Shown: positions 1 to 7,955, counted from the first letter of the stretch. The stretch is 33,794 nucleotides of DNA from Pseudomonadota bacterium (GCA_018262235.1 JAGTRY010000033.1:1-33794), one strand, 5' to 3'. Notes: generated by a model not told the origin, from the sequence alone. A program made the numbers and translations.

Positions 1-1374
1 GAAGGCCTGATCGCGCTGCGCACCACGGCAATTGGAGCGCAGACAGCACTGGCGCGCATCATTGAACTGGTTGAAAACGCGCAAGCAAAGAAGGCGCCGA
101 TCCAGCATCTGGTGGATCGCGTCGCTGCCGTTTTCGTTCCGGTCGTGCTGGCCATCGCCCTCATCACCTTGCTCGGCTGGGGGTTTGCTCAAGGGGACTG
201 GCAGCAAGCCATCCTCAATGCGGTGGCAGTACTGGTGATCGCCTGTCCTTGTGCACTGGGTTTGGCCACCCCCACGGCAATCATGGCCGGCACCGGCGTG
301 GCCGCCCGTCACGGCATCCTGATCCGCGATGCAGAAGCGCTGGAAATTGCTCATCGCGTAAAAGTTGTGGCTTTCGACAAGACCGGCACGCTGACGCTCG
401 GCAAGCCGACACTGGTGGCGTTTGAGAGTAGCCCGGATACAGCGCAGCAGAATCCGGGAACGGGCGCGGATGAAGTCCTGCTCCCGGATTCCGGCCTGCA
501 GATTCCATCCGGGCTACAGATTGCCGCTGCGCTGCAAGCGGGCAGCGAGCATCCGCTGGCACATGCAGTGATGCTTGCGGCAAAAGGCCTCACCCTGCCC
601 GTGGCAAGCGGCATCAAGGCGGAGGCCGGACGCGGCATCCGCGGTAGCGTGGGCAGCCACGAATACGCCTTGGGCAGCCTGCGCTGGATGGAAGAATTAG
701 GCTTCGAGCGCGAGATGCTCACGGCCCAGGCGGCCACGCATCAAGACCAGGGGCATACCGTTTCCTGGCTGGCCGAAATCACTGACACGCCCAAGCTGCT
801 GGCACTGCTTGCCTTCGGTGACACGCCACGTCCTGAAGCACGCGACGCCATTGCCAGCCTGCTCGCTGCGGGCATCCGCCCGGTCTTGCTGACCGGGGAC
901 CATGCTGCAAGTGCCACGGCCATCGCCCGGCAACTCGGCATCGAGGATGTTCGCGCCGAAGTATTGCCGGCCGACAAGGCTCGCATCGTAAGTGAACTAC
1001 ATCACCGGCATGACATCGTGACAATGGTTGGGGACGGTATCAACGATGCCCCTGCCCTGGCCGCTGCCGATGTAGGCATCGCCATGGGCAGCGGGACCGA
1101 CGTCGCCATGGGCACTGCAGGCATCACCCTGATGCAGGCCGACCCGCGCCGGGTTCTTGATGCTATCGACATCTCGCGTCGCTCCACCGCGAAGATCCGT
1201 CAGAACCTGTTCTGGGCCTTCATCTACAATCTGATCGGTATTCCGCTGGCCGCCGCCGGCTTGCTCAACCCGGTGATCGCGGGTGCGGCCATGGCATTTT
1301 CGAGTGTCTGCGTGGTGACGAATGCACTCTTGCTCAAACGCTGGCGCCCCGAGCACACAAAGGGAAAAGCATGA
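1..1374 (+). CDS. copA: Copper-exporting P1B-type ATPase (CopA), 5' end outside window
   Basis: The reading frame is open from base 1, so this is the C-terminal 457 residues of a heavy-metal P-type ATPase that pumps Cu(I) out of the cytoplasm at the cost of ATP. Visible in order: the actuator-domain end, the membrane CPC metal-binding motif (bases 244-252), the phosphorylation motif DKTGT (Asp codon 376-378), the SEHPLAHA motif of the nucleotide-binding domain, and the hinge motif GDGINDAPA (from about base 1030), followed by the last two membrane helices. The N-terminal metal-binding domains would lie upstream. The stop codon overlaps the start of cueR (ATGA), so the two are co-transcribed. 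Odd: about 30 extra residues between DKTGT and the HP motif are encoded by a pair of REP-like palindromes (429-516). CopA is favoured over a silver or other P1B pump because of CPC and the CueR neighbour. Confidence 0.93.
   Translation, partial: EGLIALRTTAIGAQTALARIIELVENAQAKKAPIQHLVDRVAAVFVPVVLAIALITLLGWGFAQGDWQQAILNAVAVLVIACPCALGLATPTAIMAGTGVAARHGILIRDAEALEIAHRVKVVAFDKTGTLTLGKPTLVAFESSPDTAQQNPGTGADEVLLPDSGLQIPSGLQIAAALQAGSEHPLAHAVMLAAKGLTLPVASGIKAEAGRGIRGSVGSHEYALGSLRWMEELGFEREMLTAQAATHQDQGHTVSWLAEITDTPKLLALLAFGDTPRPEARDAIASLLAAGIRPVLLTGDHAASATAIARQLGIEDVRAEVLPADKARIVSELHHRHDIVTMVGDGINDAPALAAADVGIAMGSGTDVAMGTAGITLMQADPRRVLDAIDISRRSTAKIRQNLFWAFIYNLIGIPLAAAGLLNPVIAGAAMAFSSVCVVTNALLLKRWRPEHTKGKA
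429..516. repeat. REP-like inverted palindrome pair inside copA
   Basis: The outer arms TAGCCCGGAT (429-438) and ATCCGGGCTA (507-516) are perfect inverted complements. The inner arms ATCCGGGA (452-459) and TCCCGGAT (482-489) are also inverted complements. Each half (429-459 and 482-516) is thus a REP-type unit, and the two face each other. Similar GTAGCCCGGAT...ATCCGGGA units are, from memory, common intergenic dispersed repeats in proteobacteria. Here the pair sits in frame within the copA coding sequence and encodes the extra residues between the phosphorylation site and the HP motif. No second copy was found in this window. Confidence 0.7.
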
Positions 1375-1805
1375 AACCCCTCATCGAACACGCTGCAGCC
1401 TTGCAGGAAGGCTTCGTCGATATCGGAACAGCCGCCGTGGATAGCGGCGTATCGATCAAGATGATCCGCCACTACGAGGAACTCGGCTTGCTGGGCAGCG
1501 TCCCACGGACTGCGGCGAATTACCGCGTGTATGCCCCGCACCATGTCCATACCCTGCGCTTCATCCTGCGCAGTCGCAAACTGGGATTCTCGATGGACGA
1601 AATCCGTACACTGCTCGGGTTGTGGCAGGATCGACAACGTTCCAGCTCGGCGGTCAAGAAAATCGCCGCAGCCCATATCGTGGAACTCCAGGCCCGCATT
1701 GCCGAACTGCAAGGCATGGTGGATACGCTGAGCCAGCTCACCGCATGTTGTGCAGGCGACCATCGCCCCGATTGCCCCATCCTCGCCGACCTTGCCGGCC
1801 AATAA
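1371..1805 (+). CDS. cueR: Cu(I)-responsive MerR-family regulator CueR
   Basis: A 144-residue MerR-family protein. The N-terminal winged helix (about residues 17-85, with [20 protein letters not shown]) is followed by a dimerisation coiled coil (about 90-122) and a metal-binding loop with two cysteines, C127 and C135, separated by seven residues and followed by PI. This is the CueR spacing that binds Cu(I) linearly. CueR-type proteins distort promoters with long spacers to activate copper export genes, so the copA partner is expected. The ATG overlaps the copA stop by four bases (ATGA), which indicates translational coupling. The protein carries about 15 residues more than typical at the N-terminus, so initiation slightly downstream is possible, but no better start was seen. 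The operator should lie upstream of copA, outside the window. Confidence 0.9.
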   Translation: MKPLIEHAAALQEGFVDIGTAAVDSGVSIKMIRHYEELGLLGSVPRTAANYRVYAPHHVHTLRFILRSRKLGFSMDEIRTLLGLWQDRQRSSSAVKKIAAAHIVELQARIAELQGMVDTLSQLTACCAGDHRPDCPILADLAGQ

Positions 1806-1892
1806 GACAGCCGGCCCGCATGCCGTGACGATCAGCCGGCCCGCACCGGACTGCGGCGCTACAATGCCGGAAAATTCGCGGAGACCTGCAAC

Positions 1893-2495
1893 GTGGGCGT
1901 GCTGATTCTGGTGGCGTTACTCGGCGTGATGGGCTATTTCCTGTTCCGTGCCTGGCGCGTGTGGCAGGAACGCTTTGCCCACCGCCATGAATTCGATGCC
2001 GAGCATTTCGCCTTGCTGATGGCCCAGCGCGAAGAGATCGACCAGATTTCCGTTACACCCAGCCCTGCTCCCCGTCCCGTCAAGCTGGCCCACCCGAACA
2101 AACCACCGGCAGAAACGCCGCCGCCAGCCCAGGCGCATCCCGTACAGACCAGGCATCGACAACCTTTGCTGGATGCCACGGCGCAGGAAGTTTTCCAATT
2201 CCTGCGCACCAGTTTGCCAAACACCCCGATTCTGGCGGGCGTCGATATCGTCAGACTCCTCGATCCAGACGCCCCGCCTCCACCGCGCGTGCAAGCCGAT
2301 TTCGTTCTCTGCAAGAAGGATTTCATACCCGCGGTTGTAATCTTCATCGAACGCGATGCAGGCGTCCCCTTGCATGATCGCGCAGAGGCACTGCTACGCC
2401 AGCAGCGCCTGCGCGTCCTTCGCTGGCGCGCCGGAGCCCTTCCCAGCCACGAACAGATGCATCTTCAGATCTTCAAGCCCAAAACAGGGACATGA
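1893..2495 (+). CDS. Membrane-anchored protein with DUF2726-like domain
   Basis: A 200-residue protein with a GTG start and GGAGA about eight bases upstream. The first 20 residues form one membrane helix (VLILVALLGVMGYFLF). A Pro-rich, probably unstructured linker follows (about 50-88). The C-terminal domain (about 90-195) has the pattern ADFVLCKKDFIPAVVIFIER ... LRQQRLRVLRW, which resembles the DUF2726 family, a group related to restriction-endonuclease-fold proteins; that assignment comes from pattern memory only. Function is unknown. It stands alone between cueR and the integrated element. A TACAAT sequence at 1860-1865 could be a -10 element, but no good -35 was found. Confidence 0.75.
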   Translation: MGVLILVALLGVMGYFLFRAWRVWQERFAHRHEFDAEHFALLMAQREEIDQISVTPSPAPRPVKLAHPNKPPAETPPPAQAHPVQTRHRQPLLDATAQEVFQFLRTSLPNTPILAGVDIVRLLDPDAPPPPRVQADFVLCKKDFIPAVVIFIERDAGVPLHDRAEALLRQQRLRVLRWRAGALPSHEQMHLQIFKPKTGT

Positions 2496-2567
2496 CCGTA
2501 AAGATCGCGGGGAGCTCGGGAGCCGCCTGCGATACCAAACGCACGGCTAGAGCCAAAGCAAAGATAC

Positions 2568-2603
2568 AAAAAACAAAGCCCTGATCGTGAAATCAGGGCT
2601 TTG
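2568..2603 (-). terminator. Rho-independent terminator, probably the original tRNA-Ser(GCU) terminator
   Basis: A perfect 12-bp stem (2574-2585 with 2592-2603), a six-base loop and, in the minus direction, a run of six T right after the stem. It lies just outside the left repeat of the integrated element. Before insertion it would have followed directly after the tRNA-Ser 3' end that is now at 6465. Confidence 0.85.
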
Positions 2604-2610
2604 AAGTTCT

Positions 2611-2628
2611 ATGGCGGAGAGCAAGGGA
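2611..2628. repeat. Left attachment site (att) of the tRNA-Ser element
   Basis: ATGGCGGAGAGCAAGGGA is identical to 6464-6481, which contains the last bases of the tRNA-Ser(GCU) gene including CCA. After it the sequences diverge. This is the usual footprint of site-specific integration of an integrase element into the 3' end of a tRNA gene. Confidence 0.9.
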
Positions 2629-2725
2629 CGGACCCTAACTCTCTCGACTTCTAGCTGCAACGCGGGTTTCCGCGAAGTGGCCTCTAAGAACGAGGCCAGA
2701 ATGTTCCCATTATCGGCCCCCACCG

Positions 2726-3319
2726 TCAAGCACTTTGACCATCCCGGATTCGCATGATGGTCTGCCTGCTGGTATTGAAGTCCTTGGCAATCCCGGCCAC
2801 GCTGGCACCATCTTTCAGGTGCTTCAATACGGCGACCCTCTGAGCATCACTGAGACTCGCGGGACGTCCCAGCGTCTTCCCTTCGCTCTTGGCCCTCTCA
2901 AGCCCTGCTTGTGTCCGCTCCTTGAGCAGGTCCAGCTCGAACTCTGCGACCGCGTTTAGAACCTGCATGGTCATCCTGCCTGCTGGGCTGGTCAGATCGA
3001 CGCCACCCAACGCGAGGCAATGGACCCGCACCCCGAGCGCTTCGAGTTCTTCGACGGTCTCGCGGACATCCATTGCGTTACGCCCTAGCCGGTCCAGCTT
3101 GCTCACTACCAGGACGTCCCCGCCTTCAAGCTTGTCCTTGAGCTTCGAGAAGCCAGGGCGCTGGCTGGCTTGAACTGAACCACTGATGCACTCAGTAATG
3201 ATCCTGCGTGGCTCCAGGCTGAACCCGGCTCGGCTGATCTCTTGGACTTGATTTTCGGGGGTCTGGTCGGCAGTCGAGACGCGGCAGTAAGCGAACACAC
3301 GGGGCGAGGCTTGGGGCAT
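2726..3319 (-). CDS. Serine recombinase (resolvase/invertase family)
   Basis: A 197-residue small serine recombinase. The catalytic domain (about 1-140) opens with YCRVSTADQ, so the nucleophile is Ser15, and contains the family signatures VSKLDRLGRN and AEFELDLLKERTQAGLE. The C-terminus carries the resolvase HTH (about 150-195, GRPASLSDAQRV...GIAKDFNTSRQTIMRIRDG). These enzymes cut and rejoin short palindromic crossover sites through a phosphoserine link. The start at 3319 is chosen because AGGTG lies seven bases upstream; a start at 3379 is open but has no ribosome site and adds 20 unrelated residues. It may resolve or invert element DNA; a 28-bp palindrome about 140 bases upstream is a candidate site. 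Confidence 0.9.
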   Translation of the reverse strand: MPQASPRVFAYCRVSTADQTPENQVQEISRAGFSLEPRRIITECISGSVQASQRPGFSKLKDKLEGGDVLVVSKLDRLGRNAMDVRETVEELEALGVRVHCLALGGVDLTSPAGRMTMQVLNAVAEFELDLLKERTQAGLERAKSEGKTLGRPASLSDAQRVAVLKHLKDGASVAGIAKDFNTSRQTIMRIRDGQSA

Positions 3320-3459
3320 GGCAACACCTATGTACGGAAAGGATGTACGAATTGTGAGGTATGTCCGAAACTGCGTCAAGCTATTTTATGGACATGGTGC
3401 GAGGGGGTGTCCATAACCGTTCGTTTTCGTACAGGCTGGGCAGGCGAGGGACGTCCTGC

Positions 3460-3487
3460 GTAACTCATTGGAATTCCCATGAGTTAC
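3460..3487. promoter_or_regulatory. 28-bp near-perfect palindrome, candidate recombination or operator site
   Basis: The arms GTAACTCAT (3460-3468) and ATGAGTTAC (3479-3487) flank a core containing GAATTC; 13 of 14 base pairs match. Crossover sites of small serine recombinases are imperfect palindromes of about 28 bp located upstream of the recombinase gene, and this lies about 140 bases upstream of one. An operator is the alternative. Confidence 0.45.
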
Positions 3488-3818
3488 TGATCAAGTTGTT
3501 CGGTGCTCCGGGAGAACATCGCCCGTCCTCGATCTCTCCGACCTCAAGACCCCACCCCGTCCCCATTGTGCTTCCTGCCTGCACCTCGCCGACCCCATAC
3601 GGGGGGAATCAGGCTGCGCGGCGGGGAGAATATAGCTCACGGAAATTTTGGGAGTTTTCTAAGGCCAGGAGGTCATATCACTGCCCCCCATAGCGGAGGA
3701 ACAGGACGGGCCTTGATGTCGGGATGTCCGGTACTCCTTGCCGTCATGAGAGATGCACACCCAGATGCCAGGAGGGCGCAAACGGGCCGAAAAGGAGCTG
3801 CAACTCGGGCGGGCCTTT

Positions 3819-3852
3819 GCGAAGACCTATGCGACTCCCGCGAGGTCTTCGC
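3819..3852. repeat. Inverted repeat upstream of the small Cys-rich gene
   Basis: GCGAAGACCT (3819-3828) pairs perfectly with AGGTCTTCGC (3843-3852) across a 14-base loop. It ends 26 bases before the start codon at 3879. There is no T-run, so it is not a classic terminator; it could be a leader hairpin or a protein-binding site. Confidence 0.5.
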
Positions 3853-3878
3853 CCCTTCGACTACTCCCAGGAATCACT

Positions 3879-4424
3879 ATGAAACAATGCCCTAAGTACG
3901 ACACTTGCCACGCCCCTGTCTGCCCTCTCGATCCTCACCTTCCCGAACGTGTCATGGTCAGGGGTGAGCAAACCTGTCAGATGCTCCGCCATGCAGTGCG
4001 CGGGAAGTATGGACGCGTCCCGGAACTCATCCGGCCTGCCGTGTCGTCCTTTACCAATCAGATCATGCAGGGGCAGGACGTTATCCGTATCGGAACGCAC
4101 CAGCTACGTTCAGCCCTCAAGAAGGCCATGATCCCAGATGGTCGCAGAAGACTATGCCGATCCAAGCTTGATCCAGTGCATCCCATGACGGACAAGGAGA
4201 GGCCCGGAAGGGTTGGGCCTTCCCAGAGGTCTCAGGACGTCATGGGATGTAGTGTTATGTGCCGGAGGCGTATGGAATGGCGGCTGTTGTGCCGTGACCG
4301 TAAAAGACCGCACCCGCATCGCCGGGGGCTTCGGGCCACCGTTGGGCAGGAAGAGAGGTCAGATCGACAGGGGCTTCAACGCTGTCATCAATTTGAGCAG
4401 ACAGCAGCGTATCCAGCCGCCTAA
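3879..4424 (+). CDS. Small Cys-rich element protein (3' end uncertain)
   Basis: The start at 3879 has AGGA six bases upstream. The first 45 residues contain CPKYDTCHAPVCPLDP and a fourth Cys (TCQML), a pattern I recognise from small uncharacterised proteins of phages and islands, with spaced cysteines that could bind a metal. From about residue 85 the sequence becomes Arg-rich and low in plausibility. The frame also runs through an inverted repeat (4179-4190 with 4238-4249) and 170 bases into the convergent integrase gene. The functional protein may therefore end near 4190 after a frameshift: a neighbouring frame has a stop at 4186-4188. Function unknown. Confidence 0.45.
   Translation: MKQCPKYDTCHAPVCPLDPHLPERVMVRGEQTCQMLRHAVRGKYGRVPELIRPAVSSFTNQIMQGQDVIRIGTHQLRSALKKAMIPDGRRRLCRSKLDPVHPMTDKERPGRVGPSQRSQDVMGCSVMCRRRMEWRLLCRDRKRPHPHRRGLRATVGQEERSDRQGLQRCHQFEQTAAYPAA
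4179..4249. repeat. Nested inverted repeat between convergent genes of the element
   Basis: CATCCCATGACG (4179-4190) is perfectly complementary to CGTCATGGGATG (4238-4249), enclosing a second small stem AGGCCC (4200-4205) with GGGCCT (4215-4220). It lies at the 3' side of the integrase gene and of the Cys-rich gene. It is probably a bidirectional terminator-like structure, but it lacks a T-run. Confidence 0.5.
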
Positions 4425-6363
4425 ACGGCAAGCGCCAAGACTTCGGCTCATCAAGGACAAAGAAGAAACTGATAGGGTACCCTTCCCCAACCGGGCTTTG
4501 TGTCGCCTGCTCAATCCCGGCATGGCCCGTAATCAGGCCGTAGCGCGACTCCTGCGCGTACTCCGACTGCGTGATGAAGGTATGACGGAACGCATGGAAG
4601 CCGAGCAAGCACGCCTTCGGCGTTTCATCCCGCAGGCCCAGCGCCACAAGGTGACGCCGAAACCACTTCTCAGCCGCAGCCGACGCCTTACCCTTCGAGG
4701 GAGGAAACTCCGGAAACAGCAAGGCCGCGCCCTGCGCCTTGACCCGCTCGACGTACTGGAGAACCCCCAGATCAAGCAGCTTGGAATGGATCGGCACGGG
4801 ACGCCTTGAGCGCTCGTTCTTCACCGACTTATTCACGCCCTCGGCAGTTTCGGACTCGTCCGTGATGTCAAAGAACCAGATTCCAGTCTCCGCGTCTTGT
4901 CGGATGTCGCATTGCGGATTGAGCTGGCAGACCTCATTGACCCGAGCGCCCGTATAAAGGCCAATCAGGGGGAACCAATACTGATCATGCAGCGCCGGGT
5001 CGGCAGCGAAGGCAGCACACTCCACACCGTTGAACAGACGCCTCAGCTCGTCGGGCCTGATGGCTCGCTGCTTACGTTCATCCTCTTCCCGGTCGCCTCG
5101 ATACTCGATCCCCTCGACTGTCAGATGTCCCGGCCATCCCTCGTCCCCGTATGTCCGCTTGGCAAACTTCAGCAGGGGCCGCACCGCCGCGATATACGAA
5201 CTCTTGAACGTCTTGGGCGCAAGGCACTTCGGCCACTCCTGCGCTGCGATCTGGGGAACTGTCAGCCCCTTCTTCTTCCGCACATCGGCCCAATGCGGAG
5301 GCAAGCACAACAGGAGGTCGAAGTAACCATCGATCATCCGCTGCTTGATGTCCTGGATGGGACGGTCGCCGATCTGCTCCAAGAACATGGGCAGGACAGT
5401 GCTGTACTTCTTGAACATCGACGTCCCCACAGCCTGACGCCCCATGAAGTCCTTGAGAACATCCGAGAGCATGACGCCCCGCTTGGCGTCCTTTGCCCCC
5501 AGCACAGGGGCCGCAGGAGTCTCCGTGTATGGGCCACGATCACGCCGCGCCACGATCTCCGATGTTTCCGCGAAGATGGACAGCAATTCAGCCAACAGAG
5601 AAACGCCAGCAGGGGAAGCCCAATCCACCCGCAGCCCAACTTCCAATGCGGCCCGGACTGCGTAGGGCTTGATGACGTCGCACTGATTCCGCCCTGCGGC
5701 TCTGCCTAGGCGGTCCGCCGTGGCACGGTTCCGCGCCTCAAGCCAATCCCCTTCAGCATCAGTCAGCGGCCCGTGACTGTCAGGCGGAAGTGGGACAGCC
5801 AGCGCCTCGCCCGTCACTCCGGCCTGCCGTGCCTCAGAGACGGCAAGGAACGCCAGCGACCATTCACGATCACGCCGCACCGTGTCATCCCCGGCCATCA
5901 GCATCCGGCGTGCAGACGCCTTGATAGCCTCGCGCTGCTCATCGCTCAAGGAACGCAGAGTGTCCGCTCGCGCCGCCATTGCGTGCCGTTCGTGCTCAAC
6001 ATCCGTCAGCGGCATGCGCTCAAGGAATGCGCTCCCCTCCTCGGGATCAGGGAAAGCCTCGGGATTGGCCTTACGGAAAGCGTCTGCCTGCTTCTTCTGC
6101 GCGGTCAGACTGGCCTCGACGATAGCCCGCACAGCGGAGGTGCTCAGACGCCCGCGCCGCTCCGCGTGATCCTGCTTGAGCTGGGCGAGCCAATGCCAAG
6201 CGAGAACCCTGGCCGACTCTTGGTCTGGTTCTGCCGTGGTGAATACGTGGTACTTCTCGGGATAGTAGTGGGCTAGAAGTTCGGTAGGAACACGAACCTT
6301 GTATCGCCACAATTTTCCGCGCCATTCAAGGCGGATTTTCGACATATCTTCTAGGTCTTTCAT
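4255..6363 (-). CDS. Tyrosine recombinase / phage-type integrase
   Basis: A 702-residue site-specific recombinase. The N-terminal part (about 1-60, WRYKVRVPTELLAHYYP) resembles the DUF6538 integrase head. A core-binding region follows (about 295-400) and the catalytic domain covers about 430-640. The catalytic residues seen are Arg474 (TGARVNEV), His590 and Arg593 (HAFRH), His614 (ITGHAG) and the probable nucleophile Tyr629 (GEGYP). About 70 residues extend beyond the active site. The gene points away from the tRNA and begins about 100 bases from the right att repeat, so it is almost certainly the enzyme that inserted the element. An alternative start is Met7 (base 6345, MSKIRLEW), which fits the family start better; neither has a strong ribosome site. 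Confidence 0.9.
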   Translation of the reverse strand: MKDLEDMSKIRLEWRGKLWRYKVRVPTELLAHYYPEKYHVFTTAEPDQESARVLAWHWLAQLKQDHAERRGRLSTSAVRAIVEASLTAQKKQADAFRKANPEAFPDPEEGSAFLERMPLTDVEHERHAMAARADTLRSLSDEQREAIKASARRMLMAGDDTVRRDREWSLAFLAVSEARQAGVTGEALAVPLPPDSHGPLTDAEGDWLEARNRATADRLGRAAGRNQCDVIKPYAVRAALEVGLRVDWASPAGVSLLAELLSIFAETSEIVARRDRGPYTETPAAPVLGAKDAKRGVMLSDVLKDFMGRQAVGTSMFKKYSTVLPMFLEQIGDRPIQDIKQRMIDGYFDLLLCLPPHWADVRKKKGLTVPQIAAQEWPKCLAPKTFKSSYIAAVRPLLKFAKRTYGDEGWPGHLTVEGIEYRGDREEDERKQRAIRPDELRRLFNGVECAAFAADPALHDQYWFPLIGLYTGARVNEVCQLNPQCDIRQDAETGIWFFDITDESETAEGVNKSVKNERSRRPVPIHSKLLDLGVLQYVERVKAQGAALLFPEFPPSKGKASAAAEKWFRRHLVALGLRDETPKACLLGFHAFRHTFITQSEYAQESRYGLITGHAGIEQATQSPVGEGYPISFFFVLDEPKSWRLPFRRLDTLLSAQIDDSVEAPVDLTSLPAQRWPEAPGDAGAVFYGHGTTAAIPYASGT

Positions 6364-6463
6364 CCTGAGAATTTTACCGGTGTTCCCGGCTTTGTTCCCA
6401 GAATGAAAGCTAGAAGCTCCTGATTTCTCAGGTTTTCTTTATCCCTCAAAGACTTATAGAGGG

Positions 6464-6481
6464 ATGGCGGAGAGCAAGGGA
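6464..6481. repeat. Right attachment site (att) at the tRNA-Ser 3' end
   Basis: An 18-bp identical copy of 2611-2628. It covers the 3' CCA, discriminator and acceptor-stem end of the tRNA gene, so integration regenerated an intact tRNA. Confidence 0.9.
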
Positions 6482-6557
6482 TTCGAACCCTCGAGACAGG
6501 TTTTGCCCGTCTGCTCCCTTAGCAGGGGAGTGCCTTCGACCACTCGGCCAACTCTCC
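6465..6557 (-). tRNA. serX: tRNA-Ser(GCU)
   Basis: A 93-base class II tRNA with encoded CCA. The acceptor stem GGAGAG pairs with CTCTCC. The anticodon loop CTGCTAA, between CTCCC and GGGAG, gives anticodon GCT, which reads AGC/AGU. A long variable arm and GGTTCGAATCC T-loop are visible. It is the insertion site of the element at 2611-6481. Confidence 0.95.
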
Positions 6558-6570
6558 GCAAAGAGGGCGC

Positions 6571-6599
6571 ATTCTAGCTGCCCCCTTTTAGCTCGTCAA
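6571..6599 (-). promoter_or_regulatory. Sigma-70 promoter of tRNA-Ser(GCU)
   Basis: In the minus direction, -35 TTGACG (6594-6599), a 17-base spacer and -10 TAGAAT (6571-6576), followed by a GC-rich discriminator (GCGCCC) typical of stable-RNA promoters under stringent control. It overlaps nothing but the lysC 3' edge. Confidence 0.8.
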
Positions 6600-6601
6600 T
6601 C

Positions 6602-7831
6602 TCAACCAGCAGGTTGATCGAGTTCGAACGCTTTATGCAGCACACGCACAGCCAGTTCGAGATATTTCTCGTCAATCGCCACCGATATCTTGATCTCTGA
6701 AGTCGAGATCATCTGGATGTTGATTCCTTCTTCCGCCAGGGTACGGAACATGCGGCTGGCAATCCCGACATGTGAGCGCATACCGACACCAACGACAGAA
6801 ACCTTGGCCATGTAACGGTCACCCCGGACTTCACGCGCGCCCATGTGCGTCTTGACGCCTGACAGGATATCCATCGTGCGATCATATTCACCGCGCGGTA
6901 CGGTGAATGAAAAATCGGTCGTGCCATCCTGACCAACATTCTGGATGATCATATCCACATCGATGTTTGCCTCAGCCACAGGCCCAAGGATCTGATAGGC
7001 AATCCCGGGGCGATCCGGCACGCCCTGAACGGTTAGCTTGGCTTCGTCGCGGCTGAACGCGATGCCAGAGATGATCGGCTGTTCCATCTTGTCATTTTCC
7101 TCGAATGTAATCAGTGTGCCTTCACCTCCATCCTGGAAGCTCGAAAGCACGCGCAATTTGACTTTGTATTTGCCAGCAAATTCGACCGAACGAATCTGCA
7201 GGACCTTGGAGCCAAGACTCGCCATTTCGAGCATTTCCTCGAACGTGATGTGATCGAGCTTGCGCGCTTCGGGCACGATGCGCGGATCCGTCGTATAGAC
7301 CCCATCGACATCGGTATAAATCTGGCACTCATCCGCATGCAAGGCTGCCGCCAGTGCCACGCCGGTCGTATCCGAACCGCCACGACCGAGTGTCGTGATG
7401 TTGCCCGCGTCATCCACCCCCTGGAAGCCAGCAACGACTACGATACATCCTTCATCCAGATCACGCCGCATGCGATCTTCATCGATCTTCAGGATGCGTG
7501 CTTTGGTGAACGAATTGTCCGTCAGGATGCGAACCTGTGAACCGGTGTAGCTACGGGCTTTAAGTCCCTCGGCTTGAAGAGCCATGCTGAGCAGGCCTAT
7601 CGTCACCTGTTCACCCGTGGAAATCACCACATCCAGCTCTCGAGGATCCGGATTGGGCTGGATTTCTTTAGCCAAACCTATAAGGCGATTGGTTTCGCCA
7701 CTCATGGCAGACACGACAACGACCAGCTTGTGTCCTTCTGCATAGGATCGGGCCACCCGCTTGGCCACGTTCTTGATGCGTTCAGGGTTGCCAACCGAGG
7801 TACCGCCGTACTTCTGAACTATCAGCGCCAT
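6602..7831 (-). CDS. lysC: Aspartate kinase
   Basis: A 409-residue aspartokinase, which phosphorylates aspartate as the first step to lysine, threonine, methionine and diaminopimelate. The kinase domain (about 1-245) starts with [11 protein letters not shown]. Two ACT regulatory domains follow (about 265-335 and 345-405), so feedback inhibition by lysine and/or threonine is expected from the family. The length is standard. It is monocistronic: the tRNA-Ser promoter starts immediately behind its stop codon, and the upstream gene is divergent. A TAAAAT -10-like element lies on the minus strand at 7868-7873, 37 bases before the start codon, with a poor -35. Confidence 0.96.
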   Translation of the reverse strand: MALIVQKYGGTSVGNPERIKNVAKRVARSYAEGHKLVVVVSAMSGETNRLIGLAKEIQPNPDPRELDVVISTGEQVTIGLLSMALQAEGLKARSYTGSQVRILTDNSFTKARILKIDEDRMRRDLDEGCIVVVAGFQGVDDAGNITTLGRGGSDTTGVALAAALHADECQIYTDVDGVYTTDPRIVPEARKLDHITFEEMLEMASLGSKVLQIRSVEFAGKYKVKLRVLSSFQDGGEGTLITFEENDKMEQPIISGIAFSRDEAKLTVQGVPDRPGIAYQILGPVAEANIDVDMIIQNVGQDGTTDFSFTVPRGEYDRTMDILSGVKTHMGAREVRGDRYMAKVSVVGVGMRSHVGIASRMFRTLAEEGINIQMISTSEIKISVAIDEKYLELAVRVLHKAFELDQPAG

Positions 7832-7955
7832 CTTGAAGTTTGTAATGCCGGAACAGGAAAAGGCGCGATTTTATCCCAAGCCCCGACTTCCGCACAGTTC
7901 TTTACCAAACCACCTAATTGACTTATTCACATTTTTTTACGCTCGGCACCGAACT

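Larger units (their letters stand above)
3320..3878. other. Gene-poor interior of the element
   Basis: No open frame here resembles a protein. It holds three ATGTACG/ATGTCCG motifs just upstream of the recombinase (3330, 3343, 3361), the 28-bp palindrome (3460-3487), a small CCCC-ATAC-GGGG hairpin near 3593-3604 and a 10-bp stem (3819-3828 with 3843-3852) ahead of the small Cys-rich gene. An open frame read from ATG 3716 to 3895 has no recognisable content. Confidence 0.5.
2611..6481. mobile_element. Small integrative element in tRNA-Ser(GCU)
   Basis: Bounded by 18-bp direct repeats (2611-2628 and 6464-6481). The integrase gene starts about 100 bases from the tRNA-side repeat, as is usual. 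Contents from left to right: serine recombinase (minus), about 560 bases without a convincing gene but with a 28-bp palindrome, a small Cys-rich protein (plus), and a tyrosine integrase (minus). No cargo, conjugation, replication or phage structural gene was recognised, so it is either a decayed island or a minimal element. The tRNA gene is kept intact at the integrase side. Confidence 0.85.

Noticed and set aside
1809-1845. 12-bp direct repeat AGCCGGCCCGCA behind cueR
   Set aside because: Two copies 25 bp apart in GC-rich DNA without gene or promoter context; too little to support a function.
2678-2698. TGGCCTC...GAGGCCA stem behind the serine recombinase as terminator
   Set aside because: Only seven base pairs and no T-run in the direction of transcription.
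3716-3895. 60-codon frame overlapping the start of the Cys-rich gene
   Set aside because: Has a distant GGAGG-like sequence but no plausible protein pattern; the 3879 frame is better supported.
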